Below, piece after piece: positions 8,284 through 17,200 of a DNA stretch of 64,000 nucleotides. Position numbers and translations under genes: made by a program. Below the pieces are notes generated by a model that was not told the DNA's origin, did not search any database, and saw nothing but the letters and a program-made list of their open reading frames with translations. The DNA comes from Natranaeroarchaeum aerophilus (GTDB lineage Archaea; Halobacteriota; Halobacteria; Halobacteriales; Natronoarchaeaceae). Position 1 is the first letter of the stretch. Each line of letters begins with the position of its first letter. The DNA is taken from assembly GCF_023638055.1 (NCBI RefSeq), contig NZ_JAKRVY010000001.1, positions 124,001 through 188,000 of the forward strand, given 5' to 3'.

Positions 8284-9194
8284 TCCTCACAGTCACGCTC
8301 AATCCGGCGATCGATCACACGCTAGCACTTTCGGAACCACTGGTCGACGGCGACGTCGCCCGCACCGGCGAGTACGAACTCAACTCCGGCGGGAAGGGCA
8401 TCAACGTCTCCCAGTATCTGCGCCACCTCGGCGTCGAAACGACAACAACCGGGCTGCTCGGTGGGATGACCGGCGAGTTCATCCGCAACGAACTCGACGA
8501 GGACGGGATCGCCCACGACTTTGTCGAGGTGTCCGAACGTACCCGTCTGAACACGACGATCTCTGCTCCCGACGCGGAGTACAAGATCAATCACCACGGT
8601 CCAACCGTCGACGAGTCGGTGATCGACGAGCTGATCGACCTGATTTCCGACCACGACCCGGAGGTCGTCGTGATCGGCGGCTCGCTCCCGCCCGGACTCG
8701 ACGTCGACGCCATTGACCGCCTCGCGGAAGGTGGCCCCTGGGAAACCGTCGTCGACGTCGGCGGCGAGTCACTCGCCGAACTCGACGCCCAGTACAGCCT
8801 TTGCAAACCGAACGAGGTCGAGCTCGCTGCGGCCACCGGCATGCCGTGTGAAACGATCGCGGAGTGTCGCGAGGCCGCACAGGCGCTTCGCGAGCAGGGC
8901 TTCGACCGCGTCGTCGCCTCGCTGGGCGCGGCGGGTGCGCTGTACGTTTCCGAGGACACCGTTCTGTTTGCCGAATCCCTCGACATCGATGTCGCTGATA
9001 CGGTTGGCGCGGGCGACGCGTTGCTCTCGGGCGTCCTCGCTGCCTTACACACGGGCGAGTCGCCAGAGCGCGTGCTTAGCTACGGCGTTGCGGTCTCCGC
9101 CCGGCTTGTCACCACCGCGGGGACGGTGGTCGACCACCTCGACGATGTCCCGGAACTTGCCGATCGGGTTCGAATCGTCGAGGACCCGGACTGA
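8280..9194 (+). CDS. pfkB: 1-phosphofructokinase
   Basis: The protein has 304 residues and begins 'MILTVTLNPAIDHTL', the hallmark of FruK/tagatose-6-phosphate kinase enzymes. It also has 'NSGGKGINVSQYLRHLG', 'VIGGSLPPG' and the C-terminal 'DTVGAGDALLSG' with the catalytic Asp. It phosphorylates fructose 1-phosphate to fructose 1,6-bisphosphate, which the aldolase at 10016-11008 can cleave. Translation is coupled to glpR by ATGA. This is the known haloarchaeal glpR-pfkB pair. Confidence 0.9.
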   Translation: MILTVTLNPAIDHTLALSEPLVDGDVARTGEYELNSGGKGINVSQYLRHLGVETTTTGLLGGMTGEFIRNELDEDGIAHDFVEVSERTRLNTTISAPDAEYKINHHGPTVDESVIDELIDLISDHDPEVVVIGGSLPPGLDVDAIDRLAEGGPWETVVDVGGESLAELDAQYSLCKPNEVELAAATGMPCETIAECREAAQALREQGFDRVVASLGAAGALYVSEDTVLFAESLDIDVADTVGAGDALLSGVLAALHTGESPERVLSYGVAVSARLVTTAGTVVDHLDDVPELADRVRIVEDPD

Positions 9195-9210
9195 CCGGTT
9201 CTGCCGATCT

Positions 9211-9906
9211 CTAGCGGCTGACTCCCATCTCGTCGAGGAGAACGAGTGCAGCCTCGTGAGATGACGGCGGCCCACGGGCCGTGATGAGGTCGCCGTCGAC
9301 AGTAACCGACGTGTCAGCGTCGAGTTCGGCGTCCCAGTTGCCACCGGCGGCGTTCAGTTCATCCTCGACCCAGTAGGGGAGTTTGCGACCGTCGGCCATT
9401 AGATCCTGCTCGTCGACGATCCCGTCCTCCCAGGCGTTCGGGAACCCGGTCACGTCCCGACCGGAGACGAGGAACTCCCCTTCGGAGTCGCGGGTAAAGG
9501 CGAGAATCCCGACCGCATGGCAGACGACAAGCGCCTTTGTCCCCTCGTTCTCGACAGCCGCTCGGAGTGCGGCCCGGGCGTGGCGGTCCTGGTTTATGTC
9601 CCACACGGTGCCGTGGCCCCCCGGAAACACGACCGCGTCATACGCGTCCGGGGTGACGTCCGCAAGGGCCGCTGGATTCTGCATCCGCTCGTCGGTTTCG
9701 TGGACCTCGGTTACGTGTGTCGCAGTCTCCTCACCGACTTCGTCAGGATCGACCGATCGCTCGTCGATCACCGGCGGGCCGCCGCTGGGCGTTGCCACCG
9801 TAATTTCGATACCGGCGTCCGACAGTGTTGTTAGCGGCTCAATACATTCTTCGCCCCAGTACCCCTCTTCGCTGACAATAAAGAGTGCGTTCGGCATCAG
9901 TAACAT
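9211..9906 (-). CDS. DJ-1/PfpI family protein (type 1 glutamine amidotransferase fold)
   Basis: The protein has 231 residues. The nucleophile elbow 'ALVVCHAVGILAF' places the conserved Cys, followed by His, at about residue 123. 'AVVFPGGHGTVWDI' and an early Glu region (EEGYWGEE) complete the DJ-1/HchA-like site. Relatives act as glyoxalase III, deglycase or stress chaperone, and proximity to a triose-phosphate-producing pathway would fit methylglyoxal handling; that role is inference. Start MLLMPNALF at 9906; the internal Met at 9897 is an equal alternative. Confidence 0.82.
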   Translation of the reverse strand: MLLMPNALFIVSEEGYWGEECIEPLTTLSDAGIEITVATPSGGPPVIDERSVDPDEVGEETATHVTEVHETDERMQNPAALADVTPDAYDAVVFPGGHGTVWDINQDRHARAALRAAVENEGTKALVVCHAVGILAFTRDSEGEFLVSGRDVTGFPNAWEDGIVDEQDLMADGRKLPYWVEDELNAAGGNWDAELDADTSVTVDGDLITARGPPSSHEAALVLLDEMGVSR

Positions 9907-10015
9907 ACTCGGGTCCCAGCAATGAAAAACCCACCATACGAACTACCTGCCACGCCTGTAGACTGGCAACGCTCTCGCTGGCTGGCGGCTCGATAAAAAA
10001 CGCGTCGGTGACGAT

Positions 10016-11008
10016 CTAGTCGAACTTACTCCGTCCTGCACTACCGGAGACCTCGGTCAGGTCGGCGTGGACGTCCGCGATGCGCTCGCGGATCTCCCGG
10101 CCGGTGACGCGGGGGTCGAAGTGATCCTTGTTCGGCGACCAGTCGGTGTCGTTGAAGAAGGTGTCACGCGAGTCCGGCACGCCCTCGGGCGGGAAGATGG
10201 CGTCGCGGTGCTCGTCGTAGTAGTCGAAGGCGGTCCGGGTGTACTCGTACTGGTAGCGGGTGTCCTTGTTGACCTTGCAGATGCCATGCTGGAGCATCTC
10301 CTGCAGCTGGTCGGGCTGGACGCCCGAGGAGCCGTGCAGGACGAGCGGGGTGTCGAGCCCGTGGTCACGCAGGGCCTGGCGGATGTCGCCCGCGAGATCG
10401 GGGCGAAGCTCCAGATCCTTTCCTTTGGCGACGCCGTGCTGGGTGCCCACCGAGATCGCCAGCAGGTCACAGCCCGTCCGGTCGACGAACTCGACGGCCT
10501 GCTCTGGATCGGTGTAGAAGGCGTCCTCGACGTCGATCTCGTCCTCGACGCCTTTGATCTGGCCCAGTTCGGCTTCGATGAGGATGTCGGCATCGTACTC
10601 GTCGACCATCTCGACGACCTTCTTGCTCTCGGCGATGTTCTCCTCGAACGGCTCGTGGGAGGCGTCGATCATCACCGAGGAGGGGATGTCGGTCTCCATC
10701 TGGTACTCGATGAAGTCCATGTCTGTCTGGTGGTCCATGTTGAGGAACACGCCGATATCGAACCCCTCGGCGAGCGCGTCGATGTAGCCACCGAGCGCTT
10801 CCAGTCCCGCTTTGGCGTCGCCGTTCCCGGCGAACCGGCAGGCACCGGCGGAGGCCTGCAACAACAGGTCCGAGTCGTTGCGCGCCGCCCCTTCCATCAG
10901 GCCGATCATCGTGTTCGGCTCCGCGATGTTCGAGGCGATCAGGCCGAATCCTTCCTCTAGCGCGTCGTCGTACACGGTCTCGAGTTCACTGCCGTCGTAG
11001 AATGACAT
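10016..11008 (-). CDS. fba: Fructose-bisphosphate aldolase, class II
   Basis: The protein has 330 residues. Zinc and substrate signatures are '[12 protein letters not shown]' (Asp and His ligand), '[12 protein letters not shown]' (catalytic Glu loop), '[11 protein letters not shown]' (His) and '[10 protein letters not shown]' (His). It cleaves fructose 1,6-bisphosphate to dihydroxyacetone phosphate and glyceraldehyde 3-phosphate, and is the last step of the ketohexokinase/1-phosphofructokinase route encoded beside it; in glucose-grown cells it serves gluconeogenesis. It is divergent from the Gfo/Idh gene, sharing a 117-bp promoter region. Confidence 0.93.
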   Translation of the reverse strand: MSFYDGSELETVYDDALEEGFGLIASNIAEPNTMIGLMEGAARNDSDLLLQASAGACRFAGNGDAKAGLEALGGYIDALAEGFDIGVFLNMDHQTDMDFIEYQMETDIPSSVMIDASHEPFEENIAESKKVVEMVDEYDADILIEAELGQIKGVEDEIDVEDAFYTDPEQAVEFVDRTGCDLLAISVGTQHGVAKGKDLELRPDLAGDIRQALRDHGLDTPLVLHGSSGVQPDQLQEMLQHGICKVNKDTRYQYEYTRTAFDYYDEHRDAIFPPEGVPDSRDTFFNDTDWSPNKDHFDPRVTGREIRERIADVHADLTEVSGSAGRSKFD

Positions 11009-11125
11009 GGGAGTAGTCTACCCTGCTTCGAATTTCAGACGCGCGGCTAATAATGTATTCGGAAACCGTTGCAATCGATCAGCCCCTGCCCAAATTACTT
11101 TATTCCGTCCACTGCAGTACCACGC
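11009..11125. promoter_or_regulatory. Divergent promoter region between fba and the Gfo/Idh gene
   Basis: There are 117 bp between divergent start codons. For the plus strand, TTACTTTAT at 11095-11103 lies 23-31 bases before the ATG at 11126, giving a leaderless transcript. For the minus strand, an AT-rich CTAATAATGTATTC at 11047-11060 lies about 40 bases before the fba start. A shared GlpR-type site is plausible but I cannot identify one with confidence. Confidence 0.55.
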
Positions 11126-12112
11126 ATGGAATTTGGCATCCTCAGCACGGCGGCCATCGCCCGGGAATCGGTTATTCCCGCGATTCGAGCGACGGCTGCC
11201 AGTGTCGGTGCGATCGCCTCCCGTGATGACGACCGGGCGGCATCGGTCGCCGACGAACTATCGATCCCCCGGAGCTACGGATCCTACGACGCGTTGCTCA
11301 ACGACTCTGACATCGACGCGGTCTACATCCCGGTCCCGAACGGCCTCCACGCCGAGTGGACGAAACGCGCGGCCGATGCCGGACTCGATGTCCTCTGTGA
11401 GAAACCGCTCACTGTCGACGCCGCGGAAGCCCGCGAGGTCGTCGATCACTGTGAGCGACGGGATGTCACGCTCATGGAGGCGTTCATGTACCGGTTTCAC
11501 CCCCGGACCGAGCGGGCGATCGAACTCGCCGCCGACCGTCTCGACGACGTCCGATCGGTTTCGGCGTCGTTCAAGTTCCCGCTGTTCGGTGACCCCGATG
11601 ACATCCGACTGAATCCCGGGCTCGCCGGTGGCAGCCTGATGGATGTCGGCGCGTACACCGTCTCGGCGGCGCGGCAGTTCCTCGGCGAACCGGATCGGGC
11701 GTACGCACACATGGATGACTCCCGTGAGTCGGGCGTCGACACTGAGGTCGCCGGTGTACTGGAGTACGCCGACGGCTCCTCGGCACGGATCGCATCGGGC
11801 TTCGACACCGAGACCGTCCAGCGCTACCGCGTTGAGGCCCGGAACGGCTGGATCGAGGTCGAGCACGCGTTCAGCCCGCCCGAAGACGAGGCGGCGACAC
11901 TCCAGTACGAGATCGACAGCATTCGTGACAGCGAGCGATTCGACCCGGTCGATCAGTACCGGCTGCAGATCGAGCATTTCATTGACTGTGTCGAGTCGGG
12001 ATCCCGACCGCGGACCGACGGTGCGGAAGCGATCGCGAACATGGCCGTTATCGACGCGCTGTACGAGAGCGCCGACCGCCATGCACCTGCTTCGGTCGAT
12101 ACCCGAAGATAA
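11126..12112 (+). CDS. Gfo/Idh/MocA family sugar oxidoreductase
   Basis: The protein has 328 residues from the ATG at 11126; an 19-codon upstream extension is discarded because it covers the TATA box. The N-terminal Rossmann domain starts 'MEFGILSTAAIARESVIPAI', and the family's 'CEKPLTVDAAEA' motif places the catalytic Lys. A C-terminal alpha/beta domain follows ('GLAGGSLMDVGAY', with the dehydrogenase-type D-x-G-x-Y). Relatives include NADP-dependent xylose or glucose dehydrogenases and glucose-fructose oxidoreductase. It is followed after 4 bases by the isomerase, so the two work on the same sugar. The substrate is not determinable. Confidence 0.85.
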   Translation: MEFGILSTAAIARESVIPAIRATAASVGAIASRDDDRAASVADELSIPRSYGSYDALLNDSDIDAVYIPVPNGLHAEWTKRAADAGLDVLCEKPLTVDAAEAREVVDHCERRDVTLMEAFMYRFHPRTERAIELAADRLDDVRSVSASFKFPLFGDPDDIRLNPGLAGGSLMDVGAYTVSAARQFLGEPDRAYAHMDDSRESGVDTEVAGVLEYADGSSARIASGFDTETVQRYRVEARNGWIEVEHAFSPPEDEAATLQYEIDSIRDSERFDPVDQYRLQIEHFIDCVESGSRPRTDGAEAIANMAVIDALYESADRHAPASVDTRR

Positions 12113-12116
12113 CGCC

Positions 12117-13304
12117 ATGACCGGAAACCAGTACCGCGACGACGACTGGCTCAAAAACGAGGTCGAACGGCTCCTCGAGTTCTACTACCCAAACTGTCTC
12201 GATGACGTCCACGGAGGGTACATCGCCCAGTTCGACGAAGCGTCCGGCGAGTGCTACGATCCCGATTCGAAGCATCTCGTGGCGACGGCCCGCTTTGTCA
12301 CGAACTTCGCCGTCGCGGATCAGCTTGGCGGCCCGGAGTGGTGTCGTCCGGCGGCCGAGCGAGGCGTCGACTTCCTGCTCGACGTCCATCGTGACAGCGA
12401 GCACGGTGGCTTCCACTGGCTGCTCGATGGCACCGAGCCGGTCGACTCGCGCCGAGTCTGTTACGGTCATGCGTTCGTCCTGCTTGCACTCTCGCGTGCC
12501 GCGGAGATCGGTATCGGTCGGGCCCAGTCGGATCTCGGTTCAGTTTTAGACCTCATCGACGAGCGGTTCTGGGAAGCAGACTACGGTCTCTGCGCAAGCG
12601 AGTACGATCGGGAGTGGACGAGCACCGACTCCTACCGTGGCCAGAACGCCAACATGCACACCTGTGAGGCGATGATCGCCGCTTACGAGGCCACCAGCGA
12701 CACCCGGTATCTCGACCGGGCGATGACTATCGCCGACTCGCTCACCCGTGACCTCACCGCCGAGACGGACGGACTTATCTGGGAGCATTATACCGCCAAC
12801 TGGGAGCACGATTTTGAGTACAATCGCGATGACCCGACACACACGTTCCGCCCCTGGGGCTACCAGCCGGGCCACCAGATCGAGTGGGCGAAACTGCTCG
12901 CCATCCTCGACCGACACGCCGACGCATCGTGGCTTGTCCCGCGGGCCGAGGAACTGTTCGACGCCGCGATCGAGTACGGCTGGGACGACAATCGTGGTGG
13001 CTTCTATTACTCGTTTGACCTCGATGGCGAGCCGCTGGTCACCGACAAGTACTCCTGGGAAGTCGCAGAAGCGATCGGGGCTGCCACTGTGCTCGCAGGC
13101 CGAACCGATCGGGATCGATATCTCGAGTGGTACGACCGTTTCTGGGACTACGCCGACGAGTACATGATCGCACCCGGGGCTCGCAACTGGTACACGAAAG
13201 TCACCGAGACCAACGAGCCCGTACCCACGACCCAGGGCGTCGCCGTTGAGCCGGGGTACCACCCGATCGGAGTCTGTTTCGAGGGGGTCCGATCGTTCTC
13301 GTAG
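12117..13304 (+). CDS. AGE-family (N-acylglucosamine 2-epimerase/mannose isomerase) protein
   Basis: The protein has 395 residues with an (alpha/alpha)6-barrel pattern of repeated Trp/His/Glu-rich helices: 'GQNANMHTCEAMIAAYEATS', 'FRPWGYQPGHQIEWAKLL' and 'GGFYYSFDLDGEPLVTDK'. The paired His-x(3)-Glu/His arrangement is that of YihS/mannose isomerase-type members, which interconvert mannose and fructose or glucose without cofactor. With the ketohexokinase and 1-phosphofructokinase nearby it could feed mannose into the fructose route. Alternatives are cellobiose 2-epimerase or sulfoquinovose isomerase activity. It is cotranscribed with the Gfo/Idh gene. Confidence 0.8.
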   Translation: MTGNQYRDDDWLKNEVERLLEFYYPNCLDDVHGGYIAQFDEASGECYDPDSKHLVATARFVTNFAVADQLGGPEWCRPAAERGVDFLLDVHRDSEHGGFHWLLDGTEPVDSRRVCYGHAFVLLALSRAAEIGIGRAQSDLGSVLDLIDERFWEADYGLCASEYDREWTSTDSYRGQNANMHTCEAMIAAYEATSDTRYLDRAMTIADSLTRDLTAETDGLIWEHYTANWEHDFEYNRDDPTHTFRPWGYQPGHQIEWAKLLAILDRHADASWLVPRAEELFDAAIEYGWDDNRGGFYYSFDLDGEPLVTDKYSWEVAEAIGAATVLAGRTDRDRYLEWYDRFWDYADEYMIAPGARNWYTKVTETNEPVPTTQGVAVEPGYHPIGVCFEGVRSFS

Positions 13305-13606
13305 CCGTACCGCAGCCGCACAATAGTATTTTTACTGAAGATATCTCGAATGTATTTGAATTAATATGTTTTGTGGAGGTCAGAGAGGTATTTTCCCAAG
13401 GCGTCGGTATTATCGATCAGTGCTCAGAATTATCCCCGTCTACTCGCTCAGGTGTAACTTCGCTAATCAGACCAACTAACCTCGACGTAATAGCTCTGTG
13501 GCTATTGATTAGGTTTTATCATACCGCTACTCCCGATCGTAATTGACTTTCAGGTATATAATTTACAGCATACATCTGTCCATATGATAGCTCTCGCTCA
13601 TCAAGC
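13305..13606. other. AT-rich intergenic region without a gene
   Basis: These 302 bp between convergent genes contain no ORF with coding character. The stretch 13325-13380 and 13500-13570 is markedly AT-rich, which fits transcription termination for both flanking genes, but no strong hairpin with a T-run is clear. Confidence 0.5.
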
Positions 13607-14116
13607 TCACCCTCCTCGCTCAAGGATGGGCCGCCCGTCACGCCACCAGACCCCAACCGCGACGAGCACGACAACCGCTTCCAGCCAGTACGTCGTAACT
13701 GTCACGCTCCCGAGTTCGCCGAGCACTTTCCGGCCCTGATACTCGGGCATCGACGTGATTGGCCAGAGCAAATAGCCGAGTTCGTCGTACGCGCCGACAA
13801 GCAGCGGCCAGAACGCATCGGAGACCAGATGGGAGAGATAGCCGACCGCGAAGCCAACGCCGAGACGTGCTCGTCCCCTGTGCTGGGCGACATACCACAC
13901 CAGCAGGATCGTCGGCACGGCAACGAACAGCGAGTGGGCCAGCGAGCGCCCGACATGCCCGGCCAGCAGGATTCGTAGCGGCTGATCGACGAGGTCCGGT
14001 AACAGCGCACCGATCACGACTGCAACGGTTGGGCCAGCGGTGGGGACCTCACCATCGAGACGTCGATATGCGCTATAACAGAGGTACCCAAAGAACGGAT
14101 GCACCAGCGGCCACAT
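13607..14116 (-). CDS. YdjM/DUF457-like membrane metal-dependent hydrolase
   Basis: The protein has 169 residues with four or five membrane helices. The family's conserved acidic and His residues are present: 'FGYLCYSAYRRLDG', 'GALLPDLVDQPLR' (P-D-x-x-D), 'RSLAHSLFVAVP' (R-x-x-x-H-S) and 'GYLSHLVSDAFWP' (S-H-L-x-x-D). These residues bind metal in the YdjM/LexA-regulated inner membrane hydrolase family. The substrate is unknown. It is divergent from mcm. Confidence 0.82.
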   Translation of the reverse strand: MWPLVHPFFGYLCYSAYRRLDGEVPTAGPTVAVVIGALLPDLVDQPLRILLAGHVGRSLAHSLFVAVPTILLVWYVAQHRGRARLGVGFAVGYLSHLVSDAFWPLLVGAYDELGYLLWPITSMPEYQGRKVLGELGSVTVTTYWLEAVVVLVAVGVWWRDGRPILERGG

Positions 14117-14187
14117 ATTGCACCGTTACCGACCCTGGCAAGTAAGTCCCTGGGTGTGTCAATCACTTCCACCCTCCTTTGGCAAGG

Positions 14188-14197
14188 TTCTTAGGCG
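14188..14197 (+). promoter_or_regulatory. TATA-like element of mcm
   Basis: The sequence TTCTTAGGCG lies 22-31 bases before the mcm ATG at 14219, the usual haloarchaeal spacing for a leaderless or near-leaderless mRNA. Confidence 0.4.
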
Positions 14198-14218
14198 ATG
14201 GGGCGCTAAGCCCGTGCA

Positions 14219-17200
14219 ATGGCGACAGCGGAGAACACCGAACTCGTCGACGCCTTCGAGCAGTTCTACCGCAACTACTATCGCGAGGAGATCGGCGACC
14301 TCGCACAGAACTATCCCGGCGAAAAGCGCTCCCTGTATATCGACTGGGACGACCTCTACCGATACGACCCCGACCTCGCCGACGACTTTCTCTCACAGCC
14401 CGAACAGCTCCAGGAGTACGCCGAAGAGGCGCTCCGGATCTACGACCTCCCGGTCGACGTGAGCCTCGGTCGGGCGCACGTCCGCCCGTACAACCTTCCG
14501 GAGACGACCGGGATCCGCGACATCCGGTCTCGACACGTCGGCCAACTACTGTCGGTCTCCGGCATCGTCCGCAAGGCGACCGACGTCCGGCCGAAGATTG
14601 AGGAGGCGGCCTTCGAGTGCCAGCGCTGTGGCACGTTGAACTACATCCCCCAGTCCTCCGGCGACTTTCAGGAACCCCACGAGTGTCAGGGCTGTGAGCG
14701 ACAGGGTCCCTTCAACGTCAACTTCGATCAGTCGGAGTTCGTCGACGCACAGAAACTCCGGGTACAGGAGAGTCCAGAGGGCCTACGCGGCGGCGAGACG
14801 CCCCAGGCCGTCGACCTCACCATCGAGGACGATATCACTGGCGAGGTGACCGCGGGCGATCACGTCACCGTCACCGGCATCCTGCATCTCCAGCAGCAGG
14901 GCAACCAGCAGGAGAAATCCCCGATCTTCGATATCTACATGGACGGCATCACCGTCGAGATCGAGGACGAGCAGTTCGAGGACATGGAGATCAGCGAGGA
15001 CGAAAAAGCCGAGATCATCGAACTCTCCCAGTCGCCCGACATCTACGAGAAGATGATCGGCTCGATGGCGCCCTCAATCTACGGTTACGACCAGGAGAAA
15101 CTCGCGATCATCCTCCAGTTGTTCTCCGGAGTCACCAAACACCTCCCCGATGGCTCGCGGATCCGCGGCGACCTGCATATGCTCCTGATCGGGGACCCGG
15201 GGACGGGTAAATGTGTTAAAGGAGATACGACTGTGACACTGGCTGATGGACGCGAACGGCCGATCAAAGAGATCGTCGAGGCGAATCTCACGGATCCATC
15301 TCCGGTCGACGACGGGGTATATGACTCTCTTGATCAGGATGTCGTCTCTCTGGGTTCTGATGGAACCTCCGAGCTCCGTACTGCGACGAAAGTGTGGAAA
15401 CGGGAGGCTCCCGACAGGATGTATCAGATCAGGACCGCAAGCGGATACGAACTCGAAGTGACTCCGTCGCATCCGTTGTTCGTCAGCCATCCCAGCGGGT
15501 ACGAAGCCCGTGTCGCTGAGGAACTCCGGGTGGGTGACTCAGTTGCCATCTCACCCGATCGTCCTGACAAACCGCTGGCGACAGATGGTGGGGCTGTATC
15601 GGAAGCGGCGACTGTGTCTCATATTGGCGAGCGATCCGTAGAGAAGGATCAGATCGAGTCTATCGACGCTGTAGACCCGGATTACGATTGGGTCTACGAC
15701 TTAGAGGTCGAAGGAACTCATAGCTACCTATCGAATAACATATTCTCGCACAATTCTCAGCTCCTACAATACGTCCGAGAGATCTCCCCTCGCTCCGTGT
15801 ACACGTCCGGTAAAGGATCTAGCGCTGCCGGGCTCTGTGTCACGGGTGACACGTTCGTTCATACGAAAGAGGGTATCCGCCAGATCCAGGATCTGGCGAC
15901 CGACAAACACCCCGAACCGGTCGACGACGACGAGTCCGTACGCCATCACGAAGAAGTGTACACGTTCGACAGGGAGAGTGGCGAAATGGGGGTGCGAGAA
16001 AGCTCTCATGTCTGGCGAATGCCCGAAAAACCCTGTCGCCGTATCGAAACTGCACACGGCAAGGAACTCGAAACATCCGTCAATACGCCGGTTCTCGTGG
16101 CCGGAGACACCGGCATCGAGTGGCGGCAGATCGACGCGGTTGAACCAGGTGATCGAGTTGCTGTCCCGAGCTACGACACCGTGGAGTCGTCTTCCCCCTC
16201 AGTTCGGGAGTTCCTCGAATTAACGAACGAGAAATTGAAACCCACTGATGAGTCGATCGAATTCCTCAGATCACAGCTCTGTGAGACGTTCGGGACGCTC
16301 AGAGATGCCGCACGGGAACTCGATCTCTCGGAGGATTTCATTTACGACTCGCTGTCGAACAGGTTCATTCCGATCGACAGGCTCGACCGGCTGTTGGACG
16401 CGATCGACGCCGACCGGAGCGACGTCGAGTTCGATCGAGCGATGCTCCGTCACGGGGATCCGGTCGACCTACCTGATGAGTTCTCGCCGGACCTGCTGTA
16501 CCTGATCGGTCTCGTATTCGGGGACGGCGACATCTCGCTTGCGCGACGGGGGGAGAATCGGGGAATGGTGCGTCTCTCCAACAGCGACGAGGCGCTGTTA
16601 GAGCGTGCGATCGACATCATCGAAGGTGAGTTCGGCAAGACGGTCGAGATCGAACGACAAGCCGATCGTGTGCCCTCTATTCGACTCAACAGCGCGACGG
16701 TCGCCCGCCTGTTCGCTAACGTCGGGATGCAGACGCCGAAAGCGGAGCTCTCGCTCGACCATCGACTGACGACAGCGGAACACGCCGATGCGTTCCTCAG
16801 GGGACTGTTCGACGCTGACGGCTGTGTCGTGGAACGCGACACAGGAAGCTCCACGATACAGTTTTCGACCATCAGTGAGACGCTGGCAGAGCAAGTCCAG
16901 CTTATGCTGGAAACGCTGGGTGTGCGAGCACGATCACGCGAACGCGATCGGCGTGGGACATCCGTCCGGGCAGACGGGTTCGAGATCGAATCCAAAGAGA
17001 TTCAGACCCATCTGACGATTTACGGAGAAAACCGGGACCGTTTCGCCGAGTACGTCGGCTTCGGATCGGCCGCAAAAGCTGCCGCCCTCGACCGTATCAT
17101 CGGTGAGTCGGACGCTCCGGCAGATACGGTTCCGGTCGGCGGGGCACTCGAATCGATCGAGGTATCGACCGACCAGCGATACGTGAATTTCAATTGCGGG

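Noticed and set aside
10067-10960. 297-codon plus-strand open frame
   Set aside because: Antisense to the class II aldolase with intact metal-binding motifs; Val/Asp/Leu repeats are typical of shadow frames.
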